A model generated the notes under the pieces. The model was not told the origin of the DNA. It did not search any database and was given only the letters and a program-made list of their open reading frames with translations. A stretch of DNA of 64,000 bases from Oscillospiraceae bacterium (GTDB taxonomy: Bacteria; Bacillota; Clostridia; Oscillospirales; CAG-272): the NCBI GenBank assembly GCA_015064735.1, contig SVRP01000002.1, positions 146,591 to 210,590 on the forward strand, given 5' to 3'. The position numbers and the translations under genes are program-made. Below are positions 51,915 through 61,871 of the stretch, piece after piece (the first letter of the stretch is position 1; each line of letters starts with the position of its first letter).

Positions 51915-53537
51915 CTAATATTGCATTGCCTCGTATAACATATTAAATGCCCTTACAGCATCGATAGCAGGCTGTCGGTCCTCTGCCCATATCTCTGCTA
52001 TTGTTTGATTGTTAGCAATAGCATTATGTAAAATATTAGGTAGTCCTTCTAACACGGTAGAATATACCGTAGCTTTATTAAAGGTTATGCCGTCCAATAT
52101 GATATCAATCATTTTAACGTTATCCGAATCGCTAATATACTCTCCGCAAATAAGCATCTCCGAATAGAATGCACGAACGTTACTGTTCGTCTTATAGCAC
52201 ATAAGTTCAAGAGTTGCGCAAGCTGCATCCACACGGTCCTTCTGATAATTCAATACTGACATAGTATTATATGAATCGATGGGGGTTGTATTATACTCTT
52301 TCTGTTCGGAATCATATTTTGGAAGCGGAAGAATCGCAAAATCAAACCCGCACTTACGCAGTTCACGGTTGGAGGATTCGTTACGGTATAGAACATCAAT
52401 ATCAAACAGTCCTTTGCCACCTAAAAAGGTTTTGTCAAAGCTATTAGCTACGTCTGTGAGATAAACACCGTCAAGGTCATAAAGAGCTTTCAGCTTTGCT
52501 GCAGCAGCCTCAAGCTTTACGTTACCGTCTATGACAACGGTATGAAGGTCATCATCAGCCGTTAACAATTCGATATCCCATGCAGAGAGGAAGGTATCCG
52601 CTGACTCCGCACCATTCACAGATGCCAACGGCACTATATCGCCGACATCAACAGAAGAAGTTTCGTTTACATCGATATACTCGAAATCGTTGATAATACG
52701 GTACATATAGTCGTATGTCCACTCTCCATCGTGTACTGCACTGTAAAGAAGGTGAGGTGCTATGCCGTTCTTTGATGCAAGATCCATATTGGTGAATACC
52801 GCAACGGACTTATCGTAAACGCTGAGATTAAGTTCACCGACTATGTAGTAGAGCTGATCGTAAGCGGCAGCCGACTTGACGTAACTCTGATTCCAATAGC
52901 GATTGGAAATATTCAAATGACGATTGTATTGTCCATCAAGAAGGTTTACATAGTATCCGCGAATCTCCGGGACAATAGAATATTTTGCATACGCACAAAT
53001 AACGTCTGCATTTCGTGCAGAGCCTGCCTGGTAATTCTGTACAACATAGGCTTGTATATCCGCTGCCATCCACATAGAGCTTTCCTGAATTACTTTGATC
53101 TTTACATTGAGCTCTTTTTCCGTCTGCTTATTTCTCAGATACACTTTCATGTCAAGCGGACTGGCAGGAGATACAACTCCGAATTCTCGAGCATAACGGG
53201 TCTCAGGGCGACAGGCGATGCCGACCGTGATACCCTGAAAATCCAGATCGGGTTCCGCCGGATAAACACAAGTTATATCATCGGTAGTAACATAGTCTGC
53301 GGTCGTGCTGCTTGTGCTGTTTGGAATCGGTGCGCTGCTCGGATAATCCGTTGTTAAATCAGAGCTGTCCGGAGGGGTCGTGCTATCGGGATTTTGAGAG
53401 CTTTCTAAATAATCATAGCTCTCATCGGCAGTTGTATGCGTGATAACCACGGCATTTTGACCAAAAAAGCACGACGTAATCGAAAGCACCGATATGCACG
53501 TTAGAATTGCCAAAAAGATAGATAACAGTCTCTTCAT
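51915..53537 (-). CDS. Extracellular solute-binding-like lipoprotein (orphan)
   Basis: 540 residues with a lipoprotein signal peptide ending SITSC (Cys at 23), then a Ser/Thr/Pro-rich linker of about 65 residues (DSTTPPDSSDLTTDYPSS) and a periplasmic-binding-like fold. FDFAILPLPKYDSEQKEYNT, then MSVLNYQKDRVDAACATLELM are reminiscent of carbohydrate-binding family 1 solute-binding proteins near their C-terminus. No permease or ATPase is adjacent, so it is an orphan and its ligand is unknown. Promoter and ribosome site GAAAGGAG are clear. A surface-exposed binding role is inferred. Confidence 0.75.
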   Translation of the reverse strand: MKRLLSIFLAILTCISVLSITSCFFGQNAVVITHTTADESYDYLESSQNPDSTTPPDSSDLTTDYPSSAPIPNSTSSTTADYVTTDDITCVYPAEPDLDFQGITVGIACRPETRYAREFGVVSPASPLDMKVYLRNKQTEKELNVKIKVIQESSMWMAADIQAYVVQNYQAGSARNADVICAYAKYSIVPEIRGYYVNLLDGQYNRHLNISNRYWNQSYVKSAAAYDQLYYIVGELNLSVYDKSVAVFTNMDLASKNGIAPHLLYSAVHDGEWTYDYMYRIINDFEYIDVNETSSVDVGDIVPLASVNGAESADTFLSAWDIELLTADDDLHTVVIDGNVKLEAAAAKLKALYDLDGVYLTDVANSFDKTFLGGKGLFDIDVLYRNESSNRELRKCGFDFAILPLPKYDSEQKEYNTTPIDSYNTMSVLNYQKDRVDAACATLELMCYKTNSNVRAFYSEMLICGEYISDSDNVKMIDIILDGITFNKATVYSTVLEGLPNILHNAIANNQTIAEIWAEDRQPAIDAVRAFNMLYEAMQY

Positions 53538-53624
53538 TATACTTTCTCCTTTCGAAATATTGATTTACAGGAGCATACGCAAAATACAGAGCGCACGTAG
53601 GATATGCGCGTTTTTCACAATTTA

Positions 53625-53653
53625 ATTATATCATTTCTTATTTTATTTGTCAA
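53625..53653 (-). promoter_or_regulatory. Promoter of the orphan lipoprotein
   Basis: Minus-strand TTGACA, 17 bp, TATAAT: consensus promoter, leaving a leader of about 80 bases. Confidence 0.85.
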
Positions 53654-53665
53654 GTATGATAATAA

Positions 53666-54334
53666 TTAATATTTTCCCTCGGATTTTTCACTTTTCATTA
53701 TTGCCACGAGACGGCTTGTTCCCAAGCGGTCTGCTCCAAGCTCGATAAACTTTTGCGCGTCGTCAAAGCTCTTAATGCCACCCGCCGCCTTTATTTTCAC
53801 TCCGCCTTTTACGTGCTTTGCAAAGAGCGCAATATCCTCAAAGGTTGCTCCACCCTTGGAAAATCCTGTCGACGTTTTGATATAATCGGCACCCGATTCG
53901 CTTACAATTCGGCACATCTCAATTTTTTCTTCGTCGCTGAGCAAGCAAGTCTCGATGATAACTTTTAATACATGCTCACCGCATACGCTCTTTATTGCCT
54001 TTATTTCTTCCAAAACGTCGGCGTATCTTTTATCTCGAAGCATTCCGATATTTATAACCATATCTATTTCGTCCGCTCCGTCCTTTATTGCGGTTTCAGT
54101 CTCGAAGCATTTTACAGCCGTTGTATTATAGCCGTTTGGAAATCCTATAACGGTACAAACGGCAACCTTTCCGTCAAGATACTCACTTGCAGTCTTTACG
54201 TAAGCGGGAGGGATACACACCGATGCAGTCTCATATTTAATTGCGTCATCGCATATTACCTTGATCTCGTCCCACGTTGCGCTCTGGGAAAGAAGCGTAT
54301 GGTCTACCTTATTTAATATCTGCTTTACGTCCAT
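53666..54334 (-). CDS. deoC: Deoxyribose-phosphate aldolase
   Basis: Splits 2-deoxyribose-5-phosphate into acetaldehyde and glyceraldehyde-3-phosphate in deoxynucleoside breakdown. The Schiff-base lysine is in DYIKTSTGF, with the second lysine in [28 protein letters not shown] and [10 protein letters not shown] complete the barrel signature. Length 222 is normal. The ORF track's TTG start lies upstream of AGAAAGG; the ATG at 54334 is used. It follows topoisomerase III by 13 bp, probably co-transcribed. No other deo gene is present. Confidence 0.95.
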   Translation of the reverse strand: MDVKQILNKVDHTLLSQSATWDEIKVICDDAIKYETASVCIPPAYVKTASEYLDGKVAVCTVIGFPNGYNTTAVKCFETETAIKDGADEIDMVINIGMLRDKRYADVLEEIKAIKSVCGEHVLKVIIETCLLSDEEKIEMCRIVSESGADYIKTSTGFSKGGATFEDIALFAKHVKGGVKIKAAGGIKSFDDAQKFIELGADRLGTSRLVAIMKSEKSEGKY

Positions 54335-54347
54335 ATCTTTTCCTTTC

Positions 54348-56447
54348 TTATTTATCAAATTCAAACACGCATTTATCGCCGTCTAATTTTAGGTACGCAT
54401 CAAATGCTTTACCGTTTTTCGAAACAAATCCACTTAATTTTTCGGTCCGTCGGTTTTCAAGCAGCTGCTTCGCGACACCAACGGGAATAACTCTTCCGCA
54501 AATAAACATTCCTATCTGGAGCTTACATCCGTTTTTATATCCGCTGCATCCGTATGCGAATTTATATCTTACGATATTTTCACCGCATACGGGACATTTT
54601 CCTATCAGGTCGCCGAAAAAACCAATATCCTTATTGGGGTCTGCTCCTTCTCCAGAATTACCGAAGTACCGTTTGACTTCTTCTATTGCGATACTTATAC
54701 TTTCTTCTATCTGAAGCTCGCCTCTGTATACCTTTTTCAGCGCACGACCCATATCTGACGTTTTATACTTATCCATTACGATGTTCATACGCTCGAGGGA
54801 TTCTATAAGGTAGATCCCGCCGGGCAGAATGGTATAAACGTCTTTTTTTAGCTGAATGTATCCGCTACTTCTTGCATTATCAATAATTCCCGTCCTTGTT
54901 GCTTCTGTGCCAAGCTCCACACCCTCAAACATTGCGCGGTACTCCTCAGCATCGTCAGCTCCCATAGAATCATCAACGGCAGCCTTTTCCTCTCTGAAGG
55001 GATTTTTCAGATAGTTATTAAGCGTTTCAATGGTATAATGCTTCGGGGGCGTAGTCTCCTTTTCCGTGGGAGTAAAGTTTATATTTACCTTATCTCCCTT
55101 TTCGAGTCTTGGCAATATCTTATCCTTTTGTGTGCTGTCGTCATATTTCATCCATCCTCTTTCACGGATAGAAAGACCTTTGAGCACGAAGTCCTCATAA
55201 TCTCCCACACCAATAGTTATCTCTACCCTTTCCGCAATACAGTCCTCTGCGCAGAATACTGCCACAAAGCGTCTGAACACCGTGGAATAGACCTGCATTT
55301 CCTTTTCGCTGAGCTTACTTTTATCAGGTATCTTATACGTGGGAGTAATAGCCGAGTGAGATTCGATTTTACTGTCATCAAATATAGTTTTTTTATCCTT
55401 GAATACAACAGGATAGCCAATCTTTGCGCAGTTTCCGAGTATAGTCTTTATTCTTCCCTTTTCCGCCGTGGCAAGATATTCGGTATCTGTTCTCGGATAT
55501 GTAAGATAACCCGACTCATAAAGCTTTTGCACTATGGACAGGCTCTCCGCCATAGACATTTTATATTTCTTACCGAGGGCATTCTGAAGCTTTGATAATG
55601 AATAAAGCTTTCCGGGAGAAAGCACGTCCTTTTTTCTCTTTACCGACTTTACTATCGCCTCGCTTGCGTTATATTCATCGCAGGTCTTTTGAGCCTTTGA
55701 ATATTCGTCTTTATTAAATTTCTTTTTGCTTTGAAGCTCTACTACCTCGTCGCCTGTTTTTTCCTTGCTTACAATAGAATAATATTTTTCGGGTACAAAG
55801 TTCCTTATTGCCATATCGCGCTCGTAAATAGCCTTTACAATAGGCACGATAACACGCCCTACGCGCAAAAGGGTTCCCGAGCGAAGTGTTGCGTATCTTG
55901 TCAGATTTACTCCGTACAGCCAATCTATATAGGTTCTCGCATATCCCTCGCTGGCAAGATTATCGTATTCGGCATCGTCCTTCATGTCGTTAAATGCCGC
56001 TCTTACTGTCTCGGGAGTCTGATCGGGCAACCACAGTCTTTTGATCGATTTGGGAGCTTTTAATGCTTTTTCGATACATGTTCTAACTATAATCTCTCCC
56101 TCGCGGTCTGCGTCTCCTGCATTTACGATAGTATCAACGTCCTCACGGTTGCAAAGATATTCAATAGTCTTAAACTGCTTGATAACTCCACCATCAACCT
56201 TTTTATCCTGCCCCTTTCTCAACTCATACTCGAATTTTTCAGGGAAGCAAGGCAGATTGTCCATAGTCCACCGACCGCTTTCGCTCGGAGAATAGTGTTC
56301 AATATCCGCAAGTGAAAAAAGGTGGCCAAATGCCCACGTGATTATTTTATCTTCATTTTCAAGATATCCGTCTTTACGCTGAAAATTGCCAAGTCCTGCG
56401 GCAATGTTTCTGCCAAGGCTTGGCTTCTCAGCAATTATTAAAATCAT
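54348..56447 (-). CDS. DNA topoisomerase III-type enzyme
   Basis: A type IA topoisomerase of 699 residues that decatenates or relaxes DNA by single-strand passage. The TOPRIM domain starts [18 protein letters not shown] with [13 protein letters not shown] as its acidic metal site; the active-site Tyr is in [12 protein letters not shown]. The ATEAT-like [13 protein letters not shown] block and [13 protein letters not shown] also fit TopB. The C-terminus keeps only part of a zinc finger (CPVCGENI...[10 protein letters not shown]). TopB-type proteins are both chromosomal and found on mobile elements; no mobile genes are nearby. The ribosome site is TTTGGAG. Confidence 0.92.
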   Translation of the reverse strand: MILIIAEKPSLGRNIAAGLGNFQRKDGYLENEDKIITWAFGHLFSLADIEHYSPSESGRWTMDNLPCFPEKFEYELRKGQDKKVDGGVIKQFKTIEYLCNREDVDTIVNAGDADREGEIIVRTCIEKALKAPKSIKRLWLPDQTPETVRAAFNDMKDDAEYDNLASEGYARTYIDWLYGVNLTRYATLRSGTLLRVGRVIVPIVKAIYERDMAIRNFVPEKYYSIVSKEKTGDEVVELQSKKKFNKDEYSKAQKTCDEYNASEAIVKSVKRKKDVLSPGKLYSLSKLQNALGKKYKMSMAESLSIVQKLYESGYLTYPRTDTEYLATAEKGRIKTILGNCAKIGYPVVFKDKKTIFDDSKIESHSAITPTYKIPDKSKLSEKEMQVYSTVFRRFVAVFCAEDCIAERVEITIGVGDYEDFVLKGLSIRERGWMKYDDSTQKDKILPRLEKGDKVNINFTPTEKETTPPKHYTIETLNNYLKNPFREEKAAVDDSMGADDAEEYRAMFEGVELGTEATRTGIIDNARSSGYIQLKKDVYTILPGGIYLIESLERMNIVMDKYKTSDMGRALKKVYRGELQIEESISIAIEEVKRYFGNSGEGADPNKDIGFFGDLIGKCPVCGENIVRYKFAYGCSGYKNGCKLQIGMFICGRVIPVGVAKQLLENRRTEKLSGFVSKNGKAFDAYLKLDGDKCVFEFDK

Positions 56448-56469
56448 TCGCTTTTCTCCAAATTATTTT

Positions 56470-56503
56470 AATAAAGCCTTAGGCTTTTGACCTAAGGCTT
56501 TAT
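56470..56503 (-). terminator. Terminator of the P-loop gene
   Basis: AAAGCCTTAGG and CCTAAGGCTTT form an 11-bp stem, followed on the minus strand by ATTAAAATAATTT. The 66-bp gap to topoisomerase III also has to hold any promoter for that gene; none is obvious. Confidence 0.8.
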
Positions 56504-56513
56504 ATGTTCTCAA

Positions 56514-56921
56514 TTAAAGGTACTTCTTAACTGTCTCCGACGCTTCTTCCACAGGGATAGAAGATGTCATAACTACATTTACGTCGATTTTTGCTATGAG
56601 AGCGTTAACCTCTTCAATGAACTTATCGAATGCGGTATAGTCGTTCTCACAAATCTTCAATGCAGAATCTATAAACAGATCGGTTACGTCGTGGTTGCTT
56701 GCAAGAATACCTGCAACGAATCCAAACAACGACTGTGCGTCGGAAATATAATACTGTTTTGTATCGATCAATCTTGCCTGATGCTTTACATCATAGGTAA
56801 GCTTATCACCCTTTTCAATACATACCACGTTGCCCTTAGAATTCTCAACTGCTGTGTTTACCAAATTGATAAGAGCTTTGGTTTTTCCTGTTCCTTTAAC
56901 GCCGATAATTAACTTTAACAT
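56514..56921 (-). CDS. Small P-loop NTPase-like protein
   Basis: A 135-residue protein with a Walker A motif at its start (GVKGTGKTKAL) and a hydrophobic strand plus Asp (VTDLFIDSAL) that could serve as Walker B. The remaining motifs of a known NTPase family are not evident, although the later VVMTSSIP resembles a sensor strand. Similar short proteins occur in Clostridia, sometimes labelled as PilT-like, but there are no pilus genes here. Its leader contains a TTGAGC/GCTCAA hairpin. Function unknown. Confidence 0.65.
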   Translation of the reverse strand: MLKLIIGVKGTGKTKALINLVNTAVENSKGNVVCIEKGDKLTYDVKHQARLIDTKQYYISDAQSLFGFVAGILASNHDVTDLFIDSALKICENDYTAFDKFIEEVNALIAKIDVNVVMTSSIPVEEASETVKKYL

Positions 56922-56964
56922 TCCGGACCTCCGAATAATTTATTGAGCTTCCATGCTCAATAAT

Positions 56965-56993
56965 ATAATATCACATAATTAATAAAATTTCAA
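56965..56993 (-). promoter_or_regulatory. Promoter of the P-loop gene
   Basis: Minus-strand TTGAAA, 17 bp, TATTAT. The hairpin TTGAGC/GCTCAA begins a few bases downstream (56944-56961). Confidence 0.6.
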
Positions 56994-57036
56994 GAGGATT
57001 TTTGAAATTTTTGTGATATTTTTCTAAAAAATTCCA

Positions 57037-58377
57037 TTACTTGAGTCTTGCCTCAAGCTCCTTCTTCTGATCTTCATACCCGGGCTTTCCGAGAAGCGCG
57101 AACATGTTCTTTTTGTACGCCTCAACTCCGGGCTGGTTGAAGGGATTTACTCCGAGAACGTATCCCGAAACGCCGCATGCAAATTCAAAGAAGTAAAGGA
57201 GATATCCAAGACAGTACTCGTTCTTGTCCTCTACCTCGATAAGTATATTGGGAGCGCCGCCGTCTATGTGAGCAAGGATAGTTCCCTTCATAGCAGTCTT
57301 GTTTATGTCGTTAAGGTCTGTTCCCGCAAGGAAATTAAGACCGTCTACATTTGCTTCATCATAAGGAACCGCAAGCTTACTGTCAGCATTCTTTATCGAA
57401 ACTATAGTCTCGAACACGCTACGGCTTCCGTCCTGAATAAACTGACCGAGAGAGTGAAGGTCGGTAGAGAAAATTACGGATGCAGGGAACAATCCCTTAA
57501 GGTCCTTTCCTTCGCTCTCGCCGTAAAGCTGCTTCCACCACTCATTGAACATGGTTGCGTAGTTCTCGTAGTTTACAAGTATCTCGGTAGCCTTACCCTG
57601 TCTGTAAAGAACGTTACGGAGAGCGGCATACTTCAAGCACTCGTTTTCCTCAACGTCTGCAATCTTGGTATATCTTGCAGCAGCATCGGATGCGCCCTTC
57701 ATAAGAGCATCTATATCAACACCCGAAACAGCAATGGGAAGAAGTCCTACTGCCGTAAGGACCGAGAAACGTCCACCAACGTCATCCGGTACAACAAAGG
57801 TCTCATATCCCGCCTCGTCAGAGAACTTTTTGAGCGTTCCCTTTGCCTTGTCGGTTGTTACGAAGATTCTCTCTCTTGCGCCTTCCTTGCCGTATTTCTT
57901 TTCAAGAAGATCTCGGAACACACGGAAAGCGACGGCAGGCTCGGTTGTGGTTCCCGATTTAGATATTACGTTTATGCAAACATCCTTACCCTCACAAAGA
58001 GCCAAAAGCTCGTTGAGGGACTGCGCGCTTATATTACATCCCGAGAAATAAACGTCGGGGGTGTCCTTCTTAAGATTATTGTAAAGAGGAGACTTCAAAA
58101 ATTCTATAACAGCTCTTGCTCCAAGATAAGATCCGCCTATACCGATTGCGATAAAAATATCGCAGGACTTCTTTATCTTTTCCGCAGCCTTCTTGATTCT
58201 TGCAAATTCTTCCTTATCGTAATCGTCGGGAAGAGTTATCCAGCCGAGAAAATCGCTTCCCTCGCCGTTTCCTGCAAGCAAGCTCTTCTGTGCAGCAAGA
58301 ACCTCAGGGGTAATCGCAGCCATTTCAGCATCGCTTACAAAGGGCTTTACGTACGCGTCTGTTAATTTAAGTGTCAT
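57037..58377 (-). CDS. pgi: Glucose-6-phosphate isomerase
   Basis: Interconverts glucose-6-phosphate and fructose-6-phosphate in the cytoplasm, feeding glycolysis and, through fructose-6-phosphate, the glm pathway. [40 protein letters not shown], and [17 protein letters not shown] are SIS-domain signatures; the late catalytic Lys lies in [14 protein letters not shown]. The length of 446 is the compact Firmicute form. The ORF track's extension is AT-rich leader; the ATG at 58377 follows GCGGAGG. Confidence 0.96.
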   Translation of the reverse strand: MTLKLTDAYVKPFVSDAEMAAITPEVLAAQKSLLAGNGEGSDFLGWITLPDDYDKEEFARIKKAAEKIKKSCDIFIAIGIGGSYLGARAVIEFLKSPLYNNLKKDTPDVYFSGCNISAQSLNELLALCEGKDVCINVISKSGTTTEPAVAFRVFRDLLEKKYGKEGARERIFVTTDKAKGTLKKFSDEAGYETFVVPDDVGGRFSVLTAVGLLPIAVSGVDIDALMKGASDAAARYTKIADVEENECLKYAALRNVLYRQGKATEILVNYENYATMFNEWWKQLYGESEGKDLKGLFPASVIFSTDLHSLGQFIQDGSRSVFETIVSIKNADSKLAVPYDEANVDGLNFLAGTDLNDINKTAMKGTILAHIDGGAPNILIEVEDKNEYCLGYLLYFFEFACGVSGYVLGVNPFNQPGVEAYKKNMFALLGKPGYEDQKKELEARLK

Positions 58378-58414
58378 GTTTATACCTCCGCATAATAAAT
58401 AATATATCTTTAGA

Positions 58415-58443
58415 ATTATATTATATATTATATTAAAAAGCAA
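58415..58443 (-). promoter_or_regulatory. Possible promoter of pgi
   Basis: Minus-strand TTGCTT, 17 bp, TATAAT, in a very AT-rich stretch about 40 bp upstream of pgi; AT-richness lowers confidence. Confidence 0.45.
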
Positions 58444-58480
58444 ATTTAAAACAATTTGTTACTTTTTTTGGTATATGTTG

Positions 58481-59659
58481 TTAATTTATAAATGCTGCGC
58501 TTATAATTCTCAAAAAAACGTCCACAAAGCTTATTTTTTTCACATTTTCCCGTGCCATGATTCCGACACTTCCTATTTCCTTTTCTCCCACTCTATATCT
58601 GATACAACCTATCTGTTGCCCTTGCTCTGTCGGAGCTGAAATGAAAGGAGGAAGCTCTGTTACTGCTTCAACTCTTCCCTTTTCACTTTTTTCGATTACC
58701 GTAGAAAAGGATTCGGTTCCGACGTTGCAAAAGGAATTCTTCCCGCCCCTTACCGTTATAGGCTCAAGCTGTTCTGCAGGGGCGTTATACAAAGCAAAAT
58801 TCGCAAATCCCCAATCAAGCATAGACGTTGCCGATGTGTTTCTTATATCTCGTGTAGGAGAACCCATTACAACGGCAATAAGTGTCATTCCGTCCCGCTC
58901 TGCCGTAGCGGAAATACAGAATCCCGCCTTATCGGTAGAGCCGGTCTTAAGTCCGGTAGCTCCCTTATAAAATCTTACAAGTCTGTTTGTATTGGTAAGT
59001 CCGAACTCCCCGTTTCTTATGGTATCCATCCATATTGAGCTGTACTCGGTTATCTTTTTATGCTTTATAAGCTCTCTTGACATAATGGCGATATCCATAG
59101 CAGATATCAGATGATTTTCAACCGTATCGTCAAGTCCGTTGGTATTTTCAAAATGGGTATTTTCCATGCCTAACTCTTTTGCTCTTTTATTCATGAGCTC
59201 TACAAACGCATCCTCACTTCCTGCGACCTTTTCCGCAAGAACAACTGCCGCATCGTTAGCCGAAGCAATTACAACGCTTTTTATGAGGTCGTCAACACTC
59301 ATTTCCTCACCCTCTTTGAGGTATATCTGTGAACCTCCCATTGAGCAAGCATGTTCACTTGCTTGGAGCATATCGTCATATTTCAGCTCTCCCCGTTCAA
59401 TAGCTTCCATTACAAGCAACAGTGTCATGATTTTTGTTACCGAAGCAGGTGGCAAGGCTTCGTCGGGATTAAGCTCGTATAGGACCTTTCCTGTCTGCGC
59501 TTCCATAAGCACCGCGGATTTGCACTGAGTCGTGGGAGCTCCGACGGTGGCAATATAACCGCCCCCCGTTGCATTTGCGCTTATAGAAAAAGAACATGTA
59601 AGAATTGTTATACACAGAAATAAAGCTAAAATTTTTCCGGTATTCTTCATTATTTTCAT
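58481..59659 (-). CDS. D-alanyl-D-alanine carboxypeptidase (DacF/PBP5 type)
   Basis: A serine-type peptidase (S11) that trims the terminal D-Ala of peptidoglycan peptides outside the membrane. A signal peptide (ILALFLCITILTCSFSISANA) precedes the active sites: SxxK in ASVTKIMTLL, SxN in IASANDAAV and KTG in GLKTGSTDKAG. A C-terminal beta domain and a terminal amphipathic helix (SFVDVFLRIISAAF) give peripheral membrane attachment. The ORF track's start lies upstream; GAGGTG fits the ATG at 59659. Sporulation-linked DacF and vegetative DacA cannot be distinguished here. Confidence 0.92.
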   Translation of the reverse strand: MKIMKNTGKILALFLCITILTCSFSISANATGGGYIATVGAPTTQCKSAVLMEAQTGKVLYELNPDEALPPASVTKIMTLLLVMEAIERGELKYDDMLQASEHACSMGGSQIYLKEGEEMSVDDLIKSVVIASANDAAVVLAEKVAGSEDAFVELMNKRAKELGMENTHFENTNGLDDTVENHLISAMDIAIMSRELIKHKKITEYSSIWMDTIRNGEFGLTNTNRLVRFYKGATGLKTGSTDKAGFCISATAERDGMTLIAVVMGSPTRDIRNTSATSMLDWGFANFALYNAPAEQLEPITVRGGKNSFCNVGTESFSTVIEKSEKGRVEAVTELPPFISAPTEQGQQIGCIRYRVGEKEIGSVGIMARENVKKISFVDVFLRIISAAFIN

Positions 59660-59707
59660 TTGCATCACCTCAAAATAATATATGTATTCTTTTTTTGAGG
59701 TATGCAA

Positions 59708-59738
59708 AAGCCGAGCCCCTTTTTTAAGAGACTCGGCT
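59708..59738 (-). terminator. Terminator of the galE-galM operon
   Basis: AGCCGAG and CTCGGCT pair with an inner TCTCTT/AAGGGG extension, followed on the minus strand by TTTTGC. Confidence 0.8.
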
Positions 59739-59746
59739 GTTATCGT

Positions 59747-60808
59747 TTATTTTACAGAAAAACGGTACTCGGTGGTGTAATCGTATTTTTCACCGGGCTT
59801 CAATACCGTGTTGGTAAAATTAGGATGGTTGATGCTGTCGGGCATATGCTGTGTTTCAAGACACATAAGTGTCTGAATCTTCTGGGTATATCCGCCCTTG
59901 AAGGGGTATTCTTCATTGGTAAGGAAGTTACCGGAATAAAGCTGAACGCAAGGCTGATTGGTATAAACTGTCATTACTCTGCCGCTTTCGGGGTCGTAAA
60001 GCTCAGCTCTCTTAACAGGCTCCTTGGTCTCGCCACCTACAAAGTTAAGGCAGTGGTCATATCCGCCCGCAATAACGAGATCCTCGCAATCGGCATTTAT
60101 ATCTCTGCCAACCTCTTTAGGTGTTCTGAAATCAAAGGGAGTTCCCTCTACGCTTCTGATCTCACCCGTAGGAATAAGTCCCGCATCGGTAGGAAGATAG
60201 CTGTCAGCATCAAGCCAAAGAATGAGAGGATGTATGCTTCCCGAAGCATATCCGCGAATATTGAAATAAGTGTGATTGGTAAGGTTAATGGGAGTTGCCT
60301 TATCGGTCGTTGCCTCATAACGAATGGAAAGTCCGTTTTCGTTGCTGAGCTTATACGTAACGGTAAGGTCAAGATTTCCGGGGTAGCCCTCATCTCCGTC
60401 GGGAGATAATATGTGCAGGATAAGCTCAGGCTCGTCGCCGTCCTTCTCTGTCGCCTCCCATACTTTAGCGTTAAATCCGAATTCGCCGCCGTGAAGGTGA
60501 TTTTCCCCATTATTTATGAAAAGGCTGTAATCCTTTCCCTCAAGAGTAAATTTACCCTTGCATATTCTGTTGCCCCATCTTCCGATAAGCGCACCCTGGT
60601 AGCCGTCTCCGCCCACGTAGGATTCAAGACAATCGTAGCCGCCTATAACGTCGGTAAAGCATCCCTTCTTATCGGGAACCTTTATCTGAACGATAGCTCC
60701 ACCGTAGGTGATTATCTTTACCTTCATGCCGTTTGCGTTTCTGAGGGTATAAGCATATACCTCTCTGCCGTCAGCAAGAGTTCCGAAAAGCTTTTTCTTA
60801 ATACTCAT
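59747..60808 (-). CDS. galM: Aldose 1-epimerase (galactose mutarotase)
   Basis: Interconverts alpha and beta anomers of galactose or glucose. The catalytic His is in NLTNHTYFNIRG and a second in GGYDHCLNF; the catalytic Glu is in the MCLETQHMPDSINHPNF stretch near the C-terminus, and NRICKGKFTLEGKDYSL also fits. Length 353 is typical. It follows galE by 9 bp with GAGGTGTC. galK and galT are absent from the window. Confidence 0.93.
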   Translation of the reverse strand: MSIKKKLFGTLADGREVYAYTLRNANGMKVKIITYGGAIVQIKVPDKKGCFTDVIGGYDCLESYVGGDGYQGALIGRWGNRICKGKFTLEGKDYSLFINNGENHLHGGEFGFNAKVWEATEKDGDEPELILHILSPDGDEGYPGNLDLTVTYKLSNENGLSIRYEATTDKATPINLTNHTYFNIRGYASGSIHPLILWLDADSYLPTDAGLIPTGEIRSVEGTPFDFRTPKEVGRDINADCEDLVIAGGYDHCLNFVGGETKEPVKRAELYDPESGRVMTVYTNQPCVQLYSGNFLTNEEYPFKGGYTQKIQTLMCLETQHMPDSINHPNFTNTVLKPGEKYDYTTEYRFSVK

Positions 60809-60817
60809 TTTGACACC

Positions 60818-61831
60818 TCACGAATCATATCCGTTAGGATTCTGACGTTGCCAGTTATAAGAGTCGCGGCACATATCCTCAATGTTGTTCTCCGCCTTCC
60901 ATCCGAGAACCTCGTACGCCTTCTTGGGGTTAGCATAGCACTCGTCAATGTCTCCGGGACGGCGAGCGGTGATCTTATAGTTAATCTTGATACCGGTTGC
61001 TTTCTCGTATGCATGAACAATATCAAGAACCGAATATCCGACACCTGTTCCGATATTGAAGTAATCAATTCCCGTAACAGTCTCTGCAAGCTCAATGGCC
61101 TTGAGGTGCGCACGGGCAAGGTCAACCACGTGAATATAGTCGCGTACACCCGTTCCGTCCGGAGTATTATAGTCGTTACCGAATATAGAGAGGCATTCTC
61201 TTCTGCCGGCAGCAACCTGAGTTATGTAAGGAAGAAGGTTGTTGGGTATACCCTGAGGGTCCTCGCCGATAAGTCCACTCTTATGAGCTCCGATAGGATT
61301 GAAATAACGGAGAACAGATATGCTCCACTCGTTATCTGCATTGTATATATCCTTAAGGATTCGCTCTATCATAAGCTTGGTCTCGCCGTAAGGGTTGGTG
61401 GTTGAAAGGGGGAAATCCTCAGTTATCGGTACACTTGCGGGATTTCCGTAAACGGTTGCGGAAGAGCTGAACACGATTCTCTTTGCACCGTACTTTGCAA
61501 GGACCTCGCAAAGATTAAGTGTTCCGGTTATATTATTGTGGTAATAGAGCATGGGCTTTGCGCAGGATTCGCCAACAGCCTTAAGTCCCGCAAAGTGAAT
61601 ACAACTGTCGATGTTGTTTTCCCGAACCACCTTATCGAGTGCTTCCTTGTCAAGAAGATCTACCTGAAAGAACTTAAAATCCTTGCCGGTTATCTTTCTG
61701 ACTCTCTCAAGAGCCTCAGGCTTACTGTTCATGAAGTTGTCAACTACAACAAGCTCTCTGCCTGCATTGAGAAATTCAACCATTGTGTGGGAACCTATGT
61801 AACCTGCTCCGCCTGTAATAAGAATTGCCAT
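60818..61831 (-). CDS. galE: UDP-glucose 4-epimerase
   Basis: Interconverts UDP-glucose and UDP-galactose with bound NAD. NAD site GGAGYIGSHTMVEFL; catalytic Ser/Tyr/Lys in FSSSATVYG and NPYGETKLM; the late DIDECYANPKKAYEVLGWKA completes the extended-SDR layout. 337 residues. Its ribosome site is AAGGAG. It lies between a nucleotidyltransferase and galM in one operon, so it may supply UDP-galactose for surface glycans as well as galactose use. Confidence 0.95.
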   Translation of the reverse strand: MAILITGGAGYIGSHTMVEFLNAGRELVVVDNFMNSKPEALERVRKITGKDFKFFQVDLLDKEALDKVVRENNIDSCIHFAGLKAVGESCAKPMLYYHNNITGTLNLCEVLAKYGAKRIVFSSSATVYGNPASVPITEDFPLSTTNPYGETKLMIERILKDIYNADNEWSISVLRYFNPIGAHKSGLIGEDPQGIPNNLLPYITQVAAGRRECLSIFGNDYNTPDGTGVRDYIHVVDLARAHLKAIELAETVTGIDYFNIGTGVGYSVLDIVHAYEKATGIKINYKITARRPGDIDECYANPKKAYEVLGWKAENNIEDMCRDSYNWQRQNPNGYDS

Positions 61832-61871
61832 TTTTCGTCTCCTTAAACTGTTTATGTATTTGTATTTTTAA

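Noticed and set aside
54348-56447. Topoisomerase III as the mark of an integrative element
   Set aside because: No integrase, relaxase, conjugation gene or attachment repeat was seen, and codon use matches the neighbours.
57268-58365. 365-codon plus-strand ORF antisense to pgi, and similar long plus-strand ORFs over galM and galE (59702-61405)
   Set aside because: They mirror clear housekeeping genes, contain no motifs, and lack ribosome sites; long antisense frames arise from biased codon use.
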